A DNA stretch of 64,000 nucleotides. Source: an uncultured Bacteroidales bacterium. Its GTDB lineage: Bacteria > Bacteroidota > Bacteroidia > Bacteroidales > UBA932. The notes beneath the pieces were generated by a model. The model saw nothing but the letters and a program-made list of their open reading frames with translations, did not search any database and was not told where the DNA came from. The stretch spans positions 1-64,000 of the forward strand of contig CALVDM010000007.1 in the NCBI GenBank assembly GCA_944326335.1, written 5' to 3'. This document shows, one piece after another, positions 47,278 to 56,356 of this stretch. Numbering within the stretch: the stretch's first letter is position 1; the number at the start of each line of letters is the position of its first letter. A program made the translations under genes and the position numbers.

Positions 47278-48189
47278 ATGGAACTCAATCTTGAAAGACC
47301 GCTGCTGTTCTTCGACATAGAAAGCACCGGCCTGAACATAGCTTCGGACGCCATAATCGAACTCAGTTTTGTGAAGATACTCACGGACAACCGGACCATG
47401 GTGAAGACATGGAGGGTGAGGCCGTGGGACTACGTTGGAGACTGCCAGAGAAAGATAAACCCTGCTGCCCAGGAAATCCACGGCATAAAGGACGAGGACC
47501 TTGCCGGGGAAAAGAGGTTCTTCGAGATAGTTGACGAAGTGCAGGACTGGCTCGACGGGTGCGACCTCGCAGGCTTCAATTCGAACAAATTCGACATGCC
47601 GATGCTTGCCGAAGAGATGGAGCGGGTGAGAAAATACCGTCACAAGCCTATCCGCATAGACCTTCACAAGATGAAGATGGTGGATGTCCAGAACATATAC
47701 CACCAGCTCGAGCCGAGGAACCTCAAGGCGGCATACAAGTTCTACTGCGGGAAGGAACTCGAGAACGCGCATGCGGCAGAGGCCGACACCATGGCCACAT
47801 ACGAAGTGCTTAAAGCCCAGCTCGACAGGTATCCGGAGCAGTTGAAGAACGACGTGTCCTTCCTTTCCAGTTTCTCCGAGAGGCAGAAGATAGTGGACTA
47901 TGCGGGACGCCTCGTGTACAACGACAGGAAAGAGGTGGTCATAAACTTCGGAAAGCACCGCGGAAAGACGGCGCGGGAAGTTTACGAGACCGAACCGTCA
48001 TATTTCAGCTGGGTAGAGAACGGGGAATTCACACTCGACACAAAGCAGCAGTTCACAATGCTGCGCAGACAGTTCGAGGAGGAGAAGATGGAGGCCAGGA
48101 AAGCCTCCATGAAGAAGCTCACCGACAAGGAGCTCGAGAAGTCCCTCGCCTCCCTCTCTCAGAAGTGGGGCACCGGAAAGCTGTTCTGA
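47278..48189 (+). CDS. DEDDh 3'-5' exonuclease (DnaQ/epsilon-like)
   Basis: The 303-residue protein has the exonuclease motifs: LLFFDIESTGLN (ExoI, DxE), LAGFNSNKFDMPMLAEE (ExoII) and NAHAAEADTMATYEVL (ExoIII with His and Asp). A roughly 100-residue C-terminal extension follows (INFGKHRGKTAREVYETEPSYFSW), a module often seen in Bacteroidetes exonucleases and quorum/ExoX relatives. Next to dnaN, it may serve proofreading or repair. Its stop overlaps the next start. Confidence 0.9.
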   Translation: MELNLERPLLFFDIESTGLNIASDAIIELSFVKILTDNRTMVKTWRVRPWDYVGDCQRKINPAAQEIHGIKDEDLAGEKRFFEIVDEVQDWLDGCDLAGFNSNKFDMPMLAEEMERVRKYRHKPIRIDLHKMKMVDVQNIYHQLEPRNLKAAYKFYCGKELENAHAAEADTMATYEVLKAQLDRYPEQLKNDVSFLSSFSERQKIVDYAGRLVYNDRKEVVINFGKHRGKTAREVYETEPSYFSWVENGEFTLDTKQQFTMLRRQFEEEKMEARKASMKKLTDKELEKSLASLSQKWGTGKLF

Positions 48190-48761
48190 TGAACATAACG
48201 GTAAAGACAGCGGGGACGGGCGGCTATGCATGCCGGCCTGACACCACATGGGAAAGGGAAAACAAGGATTTCTACTGTCCGGACCATGCGGGTGACATCT
48301 GGTTTTCCCCCGTCGTGTTTGCAAGGATATCGAAAGCCGGCAAGTTCATCGGAAGAAAATTCGCCGGAAGATACTGGGACATGGCCGGTTTCGGGCTTCT
48401 CCTGTATCCTGGCGACCTGCTCGGGAAAAGCCTTGCTTTCGCATCGCTGCTCGACCACACGTCCTACCTTCCCTTCCCTCCGTTTCCAAAGGATGTTCTC
48501 GGGACGGACGGCGGGGTGCTCACTGTGGAAAAGGACGGGACAGAGCTCTTCTCGGCAGAGACAGGGCAAGACGGCCTCACCGCGGACGCTCTCGAGGATG
48601 CCATTGCAGAGGCCTCGATGTATGTCAGCCAGAGGATTGGAGACATTGTAGCCGTCGAACTTGCCCCGGCATCTGTCCTGTCAGGCAGGAACGAAAAAAG
48701 AACCGGAGCAGCCATCCGTTTCAAGGACAGGGAACTGCTCCGGTTCTGCATTGTCAGATGA
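48189..48761 (+). CDS. Uncharacterised protein, possible divergent FAH-fold member
   Basis: The start at 48189 overlaps the exonuclease stop (TGATG), giving 190 residues. The block ISKAGKFIGRKFAGRYWDMA followed by GFGLLLYPGDLL and FPKDVLG resembles fumarylacetoacetate-hydrolase-family proteins of Bacteroidetes, but the metal-binding acidic residues of an active FAH are not clear (GD in place of ARD). The family may have lost catalysis. The C-terminal half (ILTVEKDG-like strand, DIVAVELAPASVL) fits a FAH fold loosely. The stop codon ends exactly at the last base of the opposing tRNA-Thr gene. Confidence 0.55.
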   Translation: MNITVKTAGTGGYACRPDTTWERENKDFYCPDHAGDIWFSPVVFARISKAGKFIGRKFAGRYWDMAGFGLLLYPGDLLGKSLAFASLLDHTSYLPFPPFPKDVLGTDGGVLTVEKDGTELFSAETGQDGLTADALEDAIAEASMYVSQRIGDIVAVELAPASVLSGRNEKRTGAAIRFKDRELLRFCIVR

Positions 48762-48833
48762 GCCACTCACGGGGATCGAACCCGCGACCTACGCGTTACG
48801 AATGCGTTGCTCTACCATCTGAGCTAAAGTGGC
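48761..48833 (-). tRNA. tRNA-Thr (anticodon CGT)
   Basis: Read on the minus strand it folds as a 73-nt cloverleaf. Acceptor GCCACTT/GAGTGGC, D-arm GCTC/GAGC, anticodon loop TTCGTAA with CGT (codon ACG), variable loop AGGTC, and T-arm GCGGG/CCCGT around TTCGATC. No CCA is encoded; the discriminator base is T. The 31-39 pair at the top of the anticodon stem is an A-C mismatch. Its last base overlaps the stop codon of the convergent FAH-like gene. Confidence 0.93.
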
Positions 48834-48868
48834 TTGAAGAACTCTCCTGCCGTTACCGGAAGGGACTG

Positions 48869-48876
48869 CAAAAATA
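48869..48876 (-). promoter_or_regulatory. Predicted -7 element for tRNA-Thr
   Basis: TATTTTTG on the minus strand matches TAnnTTTG about 36 bases upstream of the mature tRNA. No -33 TTTG at standard spacing. Confidence 0.4.
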
Positions 48877-48992
48877 CTACATTTTTTTGATTTTGCATAG
48901 AAACTGATAAAGAAGTTGCCTAAAAATTTCAGTACGGTTTCCTGAATACGCCTGACACCGGAGCCCGTCTCCGCTATCAGGCAGTTGCGACC

Positions 48993-50288
48993 ATGATAAA
49001 GACAGACATTATAATAACAGGTGGAGGTGCCGCCGGCCTGATGGCTGCGGCAGGTGCCGGCGGGGCAGGAAGCGTCCTCGTCCTTGAAAAGATGCCGAGA
49101 CCGGGCCGGAAAATAATGATAAGCGGGAAAGGGAGATGCAATCTGACCAACATGAAGCCATGGGATGATTTCTCGGTCCACGTGCATCCCAAGGCTGCGT
49201 TCCTGAAGAATGCCTTCCATGCGTTCTCTCCGGAAGACACCGTGCGGTTCTTCAACGACAACGGACTCGAGACAGTGACAGAACGGGGCGACAGGGTTTT
49301 CCCGGCCTCGTACAGGGCGGCAGATGTCGTGGACACTCTCTTGAAAGCCGCAAGAAAGGCAGGTGCCGAAATAAGGACTGGAGCCGAAGCCGTTTCCGTA
49401 ACCAGGTCGGACGGAGTCTTCACCGTAGGTCTGTCCGACGGTGAAACACTGACCTCGGAAAAGCTCATCATCACGACCGGAGGGCTCTCCTATCCAGGGA
49501 CAGGCTCCACCGGCGATGGCTACAGATGGGCCGAAGAGTTCGGACACAGCGTCACGAGACGCTTCCCGTCCCTGACGGCACTCGTGCCTGCCGGATACAA
49601 GATACTTCCGGAAGGCACGTCCGCCAAGGGTCACATAGACAGGAGCTATCCCCTGTCTGAAACCGGCAGGTTGCTCATGGGCAACTCCCTGAAGAATATT
49701 TCCCTGAAAGTAATCGTTGACGGCAATGCGGTGGAGGAGGAATTCGGGGACTTGGACTTCACGGACGGCGGGATAGAGGGACCGATCGGCTTCAAGGTCA
49801 GCAGACGGTGCGTGAATGCTATCGACAACGGCTCAAGGGTCAGTCTCGTCATCGACCTGAAACCCGCGGTGCAGACCGGCGACCTCGAAAGAAGGATACA
49901 GGCCCTGTGGAAAGAGACGGAAACTGATGCCAGGAGCAAGCGGCGGCCTGACAAGGACAGGTTCCGCATCCTGCTCGGCAGACTCATGCCGCGCTCCCTT
50001 GCGGACGGATTCCTGAAGACCAGCCGCGGAGCCGGTCCCGGGAACCTTGCCGCAAAGTTGAAGTCCTGGGAATTTCCGGTATCCGGCTATGTCGGTTACG
50101 AAAGATGCGTAATCACTGCCGGAGGAGTATCGACTGCGGAGATTTTCCCGAAGACGATGGAATCCAGACTTGTGCCGGGGCTGTATTTCGCCGGGGAGGT
50201 GCTGGATATAGACTGCGACACGGGAGGCTACAATCTCCAGACAGCATTCTCGACCGGCATGCTGGCAGGCCGCTCAGCCGTCAGATGA
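48993..50288 (+). CDS. HI0933/YhiN-family FAD-dependent oxidoreductase
   Basis: The 431-residue flavoprotein has the dinucleotide motif IIITGGGAAGLMAAAGAG, the family block RPGRKIMISGKGRCNLTNM, TTGGLSYPGTGSTGDGYRWA, and the C-terminal FAD signature AGGVSTAEIFPKTMESRLVPG with GLYFAGEVLDIDCDTGGYNL. The reaction is unknown for most members (some are called aminoacetone oxidase). Its 3' end overlaps the convergent mnmA by 8 bases. Confidence 0.9.
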   Translation: MIKTDIIITGGGAAGLMAAAGAGGAGSVLVLEKMPRPGRKIMISGKGRCNLTNMKPWDDFSVHVHPKAAFLKNAFHAFSPEDTVRFFNDNGLETVTERGDRVFPASYRAADVVDTLLKAARKAGAEIRTGAEAVSVTRSDGVFTVGLSDGETLTSEKLIITTGGLSYPGTGSTGDGYRWAEEFGHSVTRRFPSLTALVPAGYKILPEGTSAKGHIDRSYPLSETGRLLMGNSLKNISLKVIVDGNAVEEEFGDLDFTDGGIEGPIGFKVSRRCVNAIDNGSRVSLVIDLKPAVQTGDLERRIQALWKETETDARSKRRPDKDRFRILLGRLMPRSLADGFLKTSRGAGPGNLAAKLKSWEFPVSGYVGYERCVITAGGVSTAEIFPKTMESRLVPGLYFAGEVLDIDCDTGGYNLQTAFSTGMLAGRSAVR

Positions 50289-51717
50289 CCCCGGAGCCTG
50301 TCATCTCATCGTTGTCATACCACACTGCGAACTGGCCCGGGGTGATGCCGCGCTGAGGCTCGTCGAAAAGGATGAAAAGCCCGTTGTCCCTCATTATCAG
50401 CGTGGCATCCTGGAGTGGCTGCCGGTAACGGATGCGGACCCTGTACCGCCGTATGTCCCCCGGCTTCATGGGGATATCCTCCCTGATCCAGTGCACGTCT
50501 TCCGGTGCAATCCTGAGGCAGCTCCGTGAAAGCCCCTTGTGGGTATGGCCCTCGCCCACGTAAATCCTGTTTGCCCCGATGTCGGTGGATATCACGAACA
50601 GACTGTCCTTGTGCCCTCCTATATTCAGCCCCTTCCGCTGGCCTATCGTATAGAACTGGGCACCGTCGTGCCGGCCGATTATCCTGCCGTAAGGGTTGTC
50701 CTTGTATCTGATCTTCCTGACATGCTTCTTTCCAGACCTGTATGTTTCAGTCTCGAAATCAATGGAATAGCGCACAGGCTCGGAAAGCTCCTCAAGCGTC
50801 GTGTCGGAAAGTGCGGCTATTCTGTCCTTCCCGAACACGCCTTCCGTGGAACATCCCCCCTCGTTCGCGGGATTGCCATAGACTGTCCTCTCCCTCACAG
50901 GGTCGTTGACCTTCAGGGAACGTGTCTCCGAAATGTAGGAAGTGACCATGTCCACATCGGCCTTGCCCTCTTCCTTCAACAGGCTCCGGAGAATCTGCTG
51001 CTGACGGCGGTAATGCGCATTGTCCTCGAAATATCTGTCATAGACTTCCACGACATCCCCTTCCACAGGCTTGAGTTTCTGCTGGAGGAACACCGGGAGA
51101 TTCACCTTACCGACGAAACATATACCCTGCGAATCCTTCCTGGATGCAGACGGGAGGTCCGCCTCCGCAGCAATCCTGCGCACCTCCGGTTTGGTGAGGC
51201 CGCCAATCGGGAACAGTGCTCCCGAAAGCTGGGCCTGGGTCAGCTGGCAGAGGAAATAGCTCTGGTCCTTGTCCGGGTCCACTCCCGCAAGCAGACGGAA
51301 TACAGGTTTCCCGTCAGGACCGGCGGTCACCTCCTTCCTGCAGTAATGGCCTGTCGCGACATGGTCGGCACCGAGTTTCTCCGCACACTTCATGAAGGCA
51401 TCGAACTTTATCTCACGGTTGCACAGCACGTCCGGATTCGGTGTCCTCCCTTTTGAATACTCGTCAAACATGTAGTCCACGACGCGTCTGCGGTATTCAT
51501 CGCTCAAATCCACGAAATAGAACGGAATGCCTATCTTGCGGGCCACCATCTCGGCCACGAAACGGTCCTCCTCCCACTCGCAGTCGCCATGCAGAGTGCC
51601 TGTGACGTCATGCCAGTTCTGCATGAACAATGCGAACACGTCGTAGCCGGCCCTTTTAAGCAACAGGGCGGCAACACTCGAATCCACGCCTCCTGACAGT
51701 CCGATGCAAACTTTCAT
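50281..51717 (-). CDS. mnmA: tRNA-specific 2-thiouridylase with a central insertion
   Basis: The 478-residue protein has the PP-loop GLSGGVDSSVAALLL, the catalytic Cys of NPDVLCNREIKF and the second Cys of DSQGICFVGK. MnmA is usually about 360 residues. The excess sits between GDVVEVYDRYFED (near 225) and GRIIGRHDGAQFYTIGQRKG (near 345), where other MnmA proteins have only a few residues. The insert holds basic and acidic helices (RRQQQILRSLLKEEGKADVD), a Tyr/Ser segment and NPANEGGCSTEGVFGKDR. It thiolates U34 of tRNA-Lys, -Glu and -Gln. Convergent overlap with the flavoprotein gene. Confidence 0.9.
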   Translation of the reverse strand: MKVCIGLSGGVDSSVAALLLKRAGYDVFALFMQNWHDVTGTLHGDCEWEEDRFVAEMVARKIGIPFYFVDLSDEYRRRVVDYMFDEYSKGRTPNPDVLCNREIKFDAFMKCAEKLGADHVATGHYCRKEVTAGPDGKPVFRLLAGVDPDKDQSYFLCQLTQAQLSGALFPIGGLTKPEVRRIAAEADLPSASRKDSQGICFVGKVNLPVFLQQKLKPVEGDVVEVYDRYFEDNAHYRRQQQILRSLLKEEGKADVDMVTSYISETRSLKVNDPVRERTVYGNPANEGGCSTEGVFGKDRIAALSDTTLEELSEPVRYSIDFETETYRSGKKHVRKIRYKDNPYGRIIGRHDGAQFYTIGQRKGLNIGGHKDSLFVISTDIGANRIYVGEGHTHKGLSRSCLRIAPEDVHWIREDIPMKPGDIRRYRVRIRYRQPLQDATLIMRDNGLFILFDEPQRGITPGQFAVWYDNDEMTGSGVI

Positions 51718-51747
51718 TGCATTATTCTTTTAATCGTTAAAAAACAT

Positions 51748-51755
51748 TATATTTG
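51748..51755 (+). promoter_or_regulatory. Predicted -7 element for cdd
   Basis: TATATTTG matches TAnnTTTG, giving an inferred leader of about 75 bases before the cdd start at 51838. Confidence 0.45.
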
Positions 51756-51816
51756 TCTGCGCGACATATACAGGGATACACATTTCACCTGTATTTGACT
51801 TCGTCATATTGACATG

Positions 51817-51847
51817 CAAAGATAAAAACGTTCCGGTATGACGCAAA
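51817..51847 (-). promoter_or_regulatory. Predicted promoter of mnmA, reaching into cdd
   Basis: On the minus strand TATCTTTG (51817-51824) has TTTG (51844-51847) exactly 19 bases upstream. The -33 element therefore lies inside the first codons of the divergent cdd gene. Confidence 0.6.
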
Positions 51848-52314
51848 AAGAAATCAAAATCTGCTACAGCGAGTACGACAGTCTGTCCGGACTGGGCGAG
51901 GAAGACCGGATTCTCGCAGAAAAGGCCATTGAGGCCACTGCCAACTCGTATGCGCCATATTCCGGATTCTGCGTCGGCGCTGCGGTCAGGCTTTCAGACG
52001 GGAAGATAATTACGGGAAGCAACCAGGAGAACATCGCCTATCCGTCAGGTCTATGCGCGGAAAGGACGGCCATGTTCTACGCCCATGCACAATATCCTGA
52101 TGCAGGCATCATTGCCATAGCGATAGCCGCAAGACAGGACGGAGACCTGTGCGAGACACCTGCATCACCGTGCGGAGCCTGCCGTCAGGTGATGGCCGAA
52201 TACCAGAAACTCGCCGGGCGGGACATGAAGATAATCCTTGCCGGAAGGCGGAAAATCCGTGTGTTCCGGAAGGTGGACGACCTGCTTCCCTTCATATTCG
52301 ACAGCCTGCACTGA
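51838..52314 (+). CDS. cdd: Cytidine deaminase
   Basis: The 158-residue enzyme has the zinc and catalytic motifs CAERTAMF (Cys, Glu) and PCGACRQVM (two Cys), and the N-terminal YAPYSGFCVGAAVR strand. It deaminates cytidine and deoxycytidine in pyrimidine salvage. Divergent from mnmA and followed by the SRP RNA gene. Confidence 0.94.
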   Translation: MTQKEIKICYSEYDSLSGLGEEDRILAEKAIEATANSYAPYSGFCVGAAVRLSDGKIITGSNQENIAYPSGLCAERTAMFYAHAQYPDAGIIAIAIAARQDGDLCETPASPCGACRQVMAEYQKLAGRDMKIILAGRRKIRVFRKVDDLLPFIFDSLH

Positions 52315-52354
52315 CAGGCACGGCGGCAGTATCTGCGCAGTATCCGAAATAATT

Positions 52355-52385
52355 TTTGCAATCAGAAAAAAAACAGCTACATTTG
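52355..52385 (+). promoter_or_regulatory. Predicted promoter of the SRP RNA gene
   Basis: TTTG (52355-52358), 19 bases, then TACATTTG (52378-52385): a full match to the Bacteroidetes consensus, ending about 5 bases before the RNA start. It is the cleanest promoter in the window. Confidence 0.75.
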
Positions 52386-52389
52386 CATC

Positions 52390-52490
52390 GGGTAAGTCAT
52401 ACACGACCAGCTCCTGCTGAATCCCCCAGGACCGGAAGGTAGCAAGGGTAAGCGGTTGTAGCGGTGCGATGTATTCAGCTTACCCTTTTT
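52390..52490 (+). ncRNA. ffs: Signal recognition particle RNA, small (4.5S) type
   Basis: The closing stem GGGTAAG (52390-52396) pairs with CTTACCC (52479-52485). The apical domain is the invariant Ffh-binding hairpin: CCCCCAGGACCGGAAGGTAG then CAAGGG, containing the GGAA tetraloop and the asymmetric loop. A T-run follows the closing stem at once, so the 3' strand of the stem probably doubles as the terminator stem. With Ffh it targets nascent membrane proteins. Ends are estimated to within a few bases. Confidence 0.92.
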
Positions 52491-52499
52491 TATTTCACC

Positions 52500-52931
52500 C
52501 TATTTCTTCTGAGGCTGTGGAGCCGCATGCTGCTGCGCCTGCTGCTCCTTGCCGGCCATCTCCCTTGCAGCGTTCTCGTATTCCTGCTCCGTAATCATCT
52601 TGCATGAGCCGTTGAAGGACGCCCCGAGTTCCACTACAAGCCTGCGTACACGCAGCTCGCCTTCCACCGAGCAGTCGCTCTTTATGGACATGATGTCCTT
52701 TACGGTGAAACTGCCCTTGGTCTTTCCCCAGACATCCGCATTCACGCAGACTATCTTCGCATTCACTTCCGCACTCTCCCCCACCACGACCTTTCCGTCT
52801 GATATGATGCTTCCGTCGAAGCGGCCGTCTATTCTCAGGTCGTTCGGAGATATTATCTCTCCCTTGAAATATGTCCCTGCCGATATGCGGCTCACAAGAT
52901 TAACATTTGCAGCTTGTTCTACCTTTGCCAT
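52500..52931 (-). CDS. Bactofilin-type polymer-forming cytoskeletal protein
   Basis: The 143-residue protein has the bactofilin core of short right-handed beta-helix turns: SAGTYFKGEIISPNDLRIDG, GKVVVGESAEVNAKI, GSFTVKDIMSIKSDCSVEGE. The flanks are disordered; the C-terminus is Gln-rich (KEQQAQQHAAPQPQKK). Bactofilins polymerise at the membrane and organise cell shape or polysaccharide enzymes. It follows secA by 37 bases on the same strand. Confidence 0.9.
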   Translation of the reverse strand: MAKVEQAANVNLVSRISAGTYFKGEIISPNDLRIDGRFDGSIISDGKVVVGESAEVNAKIVCVNADVWGKTKGSFTVKDIMSIKSDCSVEGELRVRRLVVELGASFNGSCKMITEQEYENAAREMAGKEQQAQQHAAPQPQKK

Positions 52932-52968
52932 AATATTCTTATCGATAACAGTTTCTAACCGGTGGATT

Positions 52969-55900
52969 TCAGTTCAGGTTCCTGCCGTGGCAGTTCTTGA
53001 ATTTCTTCCCGGAGCCGCATGGGCACGGGTCGTTCCTGCCGACAGTCTTCTCGACGTGCACAGGCATCCTGCTCTTCTGGTCCGGACCGTTGGTGACCAT
53101 GTCGGTCCTGCTTGTGCGCATCTGGCTCATGTCCGGCTTGCGGGCCGGTGCCGGTGCCCTCACTTCCGCGGGATCACGGAGAGGGATATGTGCCCTGAAC
53201 AGGAAGGAAAGTATGTCCCTGTTCAACGATTCGAGCATGGACTTGAAGAGGTTGAAGCTCTCGAACTTGTATATGAGAAGCGGGTCCTTCTGCTCGTAAG
53301 TGGCATTCTGGACAGACTGCTTCAGGTCATCCATGTCCCTGAGATGCTCTTTCCAGTGCTCGTCTATCTGGTACAGGGTGATGGTCTTCGTCAAGGCTCT
53401 CGCAATCTCCCTGCCTTCGGTCTCGTACGCCTTCTTCAGGTTGACGGACAGCGTGAGCATCTTCCTTCCGTCTGAAATCGGGATAGCTATGTTCTGGTAT
53501 ATGGCACCCTGCTTCTCGTAGACTTCCTTGATGAAAGGATACGCCTTCTGCACCATGGCGTCCATCCTTCTCGAATAGACATCGAGCATGTTGTGGAAAA
53601 GCTTGTCTGCCAGCTCCTTCTGGGTTGCCTTCCCGTAGAACGCCTCATCGAATCCTGCGTCTATGGACATGAGCCTCATGACTGCTTCGTTGAAGGAGTC
53701 GAAATCATATCCTTCGCAGTTCTCGACAAGGATTTCCGAGGTGTCCTGCATCATGTTCATGACATCTATGTCCACCCTGTCGCCGACGAGGGCATTGCGT
53801 CTCTTGGTGTATATGACCTCCCTCTGCGAATTCATGACATCGTCATACTCGAGAAGTCTCTTTCGGATACCGAAATTGTTCTCCTCCACCTTCTTCTGGG
53901 CACGCTCGATGGAATTCGAAAGCATCGAGGACTCGAGAGCCTCGTTATCCTCCATGCCGAGCTTGTCGACCACGGCGGCTATCCTCTCGGAACCGAAGAG
54001 CCTCATGAGCTTGTCTTCGAGAGATACGTAGAATGTGGATGTACCAGGGTCTCCCTGACGTCCTGCACGGCCTCTCAGCTGCCTGTCCACACGGCGGCTG
54101 TCATGCCTTTCCGTACCGATTATCGCAAGTCCTCCCGCTGCACGGACCTCGTCGGAAAGCTTGATGTCCGTACCACGGCCCGCCATGTTGGTGGCAATGG
54201 TAACGGTGCTCTTCTGTCCGGCATGAGCGACTATCTCCGCCTCCTTGGCATGCTGCTTGGCATTGAGCACCTGGTGCTGGATACCTCTCATCTTGAGCAT
54301 GCGGCTGAGCAGTTCCGAAGTCTCGACATCCGTAGTACCGACGAGGACCGGGCGTCCTGCCGATGTCAGCTCCACGATTTTGTTTATGACAGCCTCGTAT
54401 TTGGCCTTCTTCGTCTTGTATATGAGGTCATCGTAGTCGATTCTCGCAATCGGCTTGTTTGTAGGGATGACAACCACGTCAAGCTTGTAGATGGACCAGA
54501 ACTCACCGGCCTCGGTCTCGGCGGTACCGGTCATTCCGGAAAGCTTGTGGTACATCCTGAAATAGTTCTGGAGAGTGATGGTCGCGAATGTCTGCGTGGC
54601 AGCCTCCACCTTCACGTTCTCCTTCGCCTCCACGGCCTGGTGAAGCCCGTCGCTCCAGCGGCGGCCTTCCATGATACGTCCGGTCTGCTCGTCGACAATT
54701 TTCACCTTGTTGTCCATGATGACATAGTCCACATCCTTCTCGAACATGGCGTATGCCTTCAGAAGCTGGTTGACGGTATGGACACGCTCCGACTTCAGCG
54801 CGAAGTCAGCCATGACTTCGTCTTTCTTCCGGTTCTTCTCCTCAGCAGACAGCCCGCTCTTCTCGATTTCGGCTATGGTGCTGCCGACATCCGGAAGGAT
54901 GAAGAACTTCGGGTCTGACAGGGTGCCGCTCAGCAGATCATGGCCGTTGTCCGTCATCTCCACGGAATGCTGCTTTTCGTTTATGACGAAATACAGAGGG
55001 TCGGTCACCACCGGCATTTCACGCTCGTTGTCCTGGATATAATAGTTCTCCGTCTTCTGGAGGAGCTGCTTTATCCCCGGCTCGCTGAGATACTTGATGA
55101 GAGGCTTGTACTTCGGCAGGCCTTTGTATGCCCTGAGAAGCAGTTTTCCGCCTTCCTTCTCGTCACCTGCGGCAATGAGTTTCCTCGCCTCGTTCAATGT
55201 GGATGTCACGAGAGTCTTCTGCGTGTTGTACAGTTTCTCCACATAAGGCTTGAACTCGAGGAACTGCTGGTCGTCGCCCTTAGGCACGGGACCGGATATG
55301 ATGAGCGGGGTCCTGGCGTCGTCTATGAGCACGGAGTCCACCTCGTCGACAATGGCGAAATGATGTTTCCTCTGAACAAGGTCCTTGACGGACACAGCCA
55401 TATTGTCCCTGAGGTAGTCGAAACCGAATTCGTTGTTGGTACCGAAGGTGACATCGCAGGCGTATGCCTTCTTCCTCGCATCGCTGTTCGGCTGGTGCTT
55501 GTCGATGCAGTCCACGGAAAGCCCGTGGAACATGTAGAGGGGCCCCATCCATTCAGAGTCTCGCTTGGAGAGGTAGTCGTTGACCGTGACCACATGCACT
55601 CCCTTGCCGGCGAGGGCATTGAGAAATACCGGAAGTGTGGCCACGAGGGTCTTTCCCTCACCGGTCGCCATCTCGGCTATCTTTCCCTGATGCAGGACGA
55701 TACCGCCTATGAGCTGGACGTCATAGTGCACCATGTCCCAGGTGATTTCATTCCCTCCTGCAACCCAGTGGTTCTGCCATACTGCCTCGTCCCCTTCTAT
55801 CCGAACGAAATCCTTTGTCGTGCTGAGAAGCCTGTCGAAGTCCGTCGCCTTGACCCTTATCTCCGGATTCTCCTTGAACCTGCGGGCTGTGGACTTCATC

Positions 55901-56241
55901 ACGGCGAACGCCTCAGGAAGGATTTCATTCAGGACTTCCTCTATCTCTTCGTCCACCTTCTTGACAAGTTTGTCGGACTCGGTGGCAAGAGCCTCCTTCC
56001 TGTCGAGCGGTATATCCTTTTCAAGCTCTTCCTTAATCTGGGCTATGCGGTCTTCATCGGCTGCAATCCTGTCCCGTATCCGCTGCTTCAGCTCTGCGGA
56101 CTTTGCCCTCAGCTCGTCCACGGAAAGCGCGTCTATTTCCTTGTATGCCTCGAGAATTTTTGCGAGTATCGGCTGGAGCTGCTTGAGATCCCTCTCTGCC
56201 TTGGTGCCGAACAATTTCTTGAATATGCTTGCTACTGACAT
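52969..56241 (-). CDS. secA: Preprotein translocase ATPase SecA
   Basis: The 1,090-residue SecA is longer than the roughly 900-residue E. coli protein, with an extended N-terminal helical part and central insert as seen in other Bacteroidetes. It has [20 protein letters not shown], the [19 protein letters not shown] box, the preprotein-crosslinking and helical wing domains, [22 protein letters not shown], and the C-terminal zinc motif [14 protein letters not shown] that binds SecB or the ribosome. It drives protein export through SecYEG. Confidence 0.96.
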   Translation of the reverse strand: MSVASIFKKLFGTKAERDLKQLQPILAKILEAYKEIDALSVDELRAKSAELKQRIRDRIAADEDRIAQIKEELEKDIPLDRKEALATESDKLVKKVDEEIEEVLNEILPEAFAVMKSTARRFKENPEIRVKATDFDRLLSTTKDFVRIEGDEAVWQNHWVAGGNEITWDMVHYDVQLIGGIVLHQGKIAEMATGEGKTLVATLPVFLNALAGKGVHVVTVNDYLSKRDSEWMGPLYMFHGLSVDCIDKHQPNSDARKKAYACDVTFGTNNEFGFDYLRDNMAVSVKDLVQRKHHFAIVDEVDSVLIDDARTPLIISGPVPKGDDQQFLEFKPYVEKLYNTQKTLVTSTLNEARKLIAAGDEKEGGKLLLRAYKGLPKYKPLIKYLSEPGIKQLLQKTENYYIQDNEREMPVVTDPLYFVINEKQHSVEMTDNGHDLLSGTLSDPKFFILPDVGSTIAEIEKSGLSAEEKNRKKDEVMADFALKSERVHTVNQLLKAYAMFEKDVDYVIMDNKVKIVDEQTGRIMEGRRWSDGLHQAVEAKENVKVEAATQTFATITLQNYFRMYHKLSGMTGTAETEAGEFWSIYKLDVVVIPTNKPIARIDYDDLIYKTKKAKYEAVINKIVELTSAGRPVLVGTTDVETSELLSRMLKMRGIQHQVLNAKQHAKEAEIVAHAGQKSTVTIATNMAGRGTDIKLSDEVRAAGGLAIIGTERHDSRRVDRQLRGRAGRQGDPGTSTFYVSLEDKLMRLFGSERIAAVVDKLGMEDNEALESSMLSNSIERAQKKVEENNFGIRKRLLEYDDVMNSQREVIYTKRRNALVGDRVDIDVMNMMQDTSEILVENCEGYDFDSFNEAVMRLMSIDAGFDEAFYGKATQKELADKLFHNMLDVYSRRMDAMVQKAYPFIKEVYEKQGAIYQNIAIPISDGRKMLTLSVNLKKAYETEGREIARALTKTITLYQIDEHWKEHLRDMDDLKQSVQNATYEQKDPLLIYKFESFNLFKSMLESLNRDILSFLFRAHIPLRDPAEVRAPAPARKPDMSQMRTSRTDMVTNGPDQKSRMPVHVEKTVGRNDPCPCGSGKKFKNCHGRNLN

Positions 56242-56313
56242 GTCTATCTGTTTGTTTCCAATTCAACCCAAATGCGCCGTGCGGCCGGCTGGCCATAACG
56301 CGCGGCAATCCTG

Positions 56314-56345
56314 CAAATATATGAATATTTGAATATAATACCAAA
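56314..56345 (-). promoter_or_regulatory. Predicted promoter of secA-bactofilin
   Basis: On the minus strand TATATTTG (56314-56321) has TTTG (56342-56345) 20 bases upstream. The leader to the secA start is about 65 bases. Confidence 0.6.
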
Positions 56346-56356
56346 AGTAAGGATGC

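Noticed and set aside
53593..56238. Long open frames (about 430-440 codons) antisense to secA
   Set aside because: Shadow frames of secA with no motif, signal or promoter.
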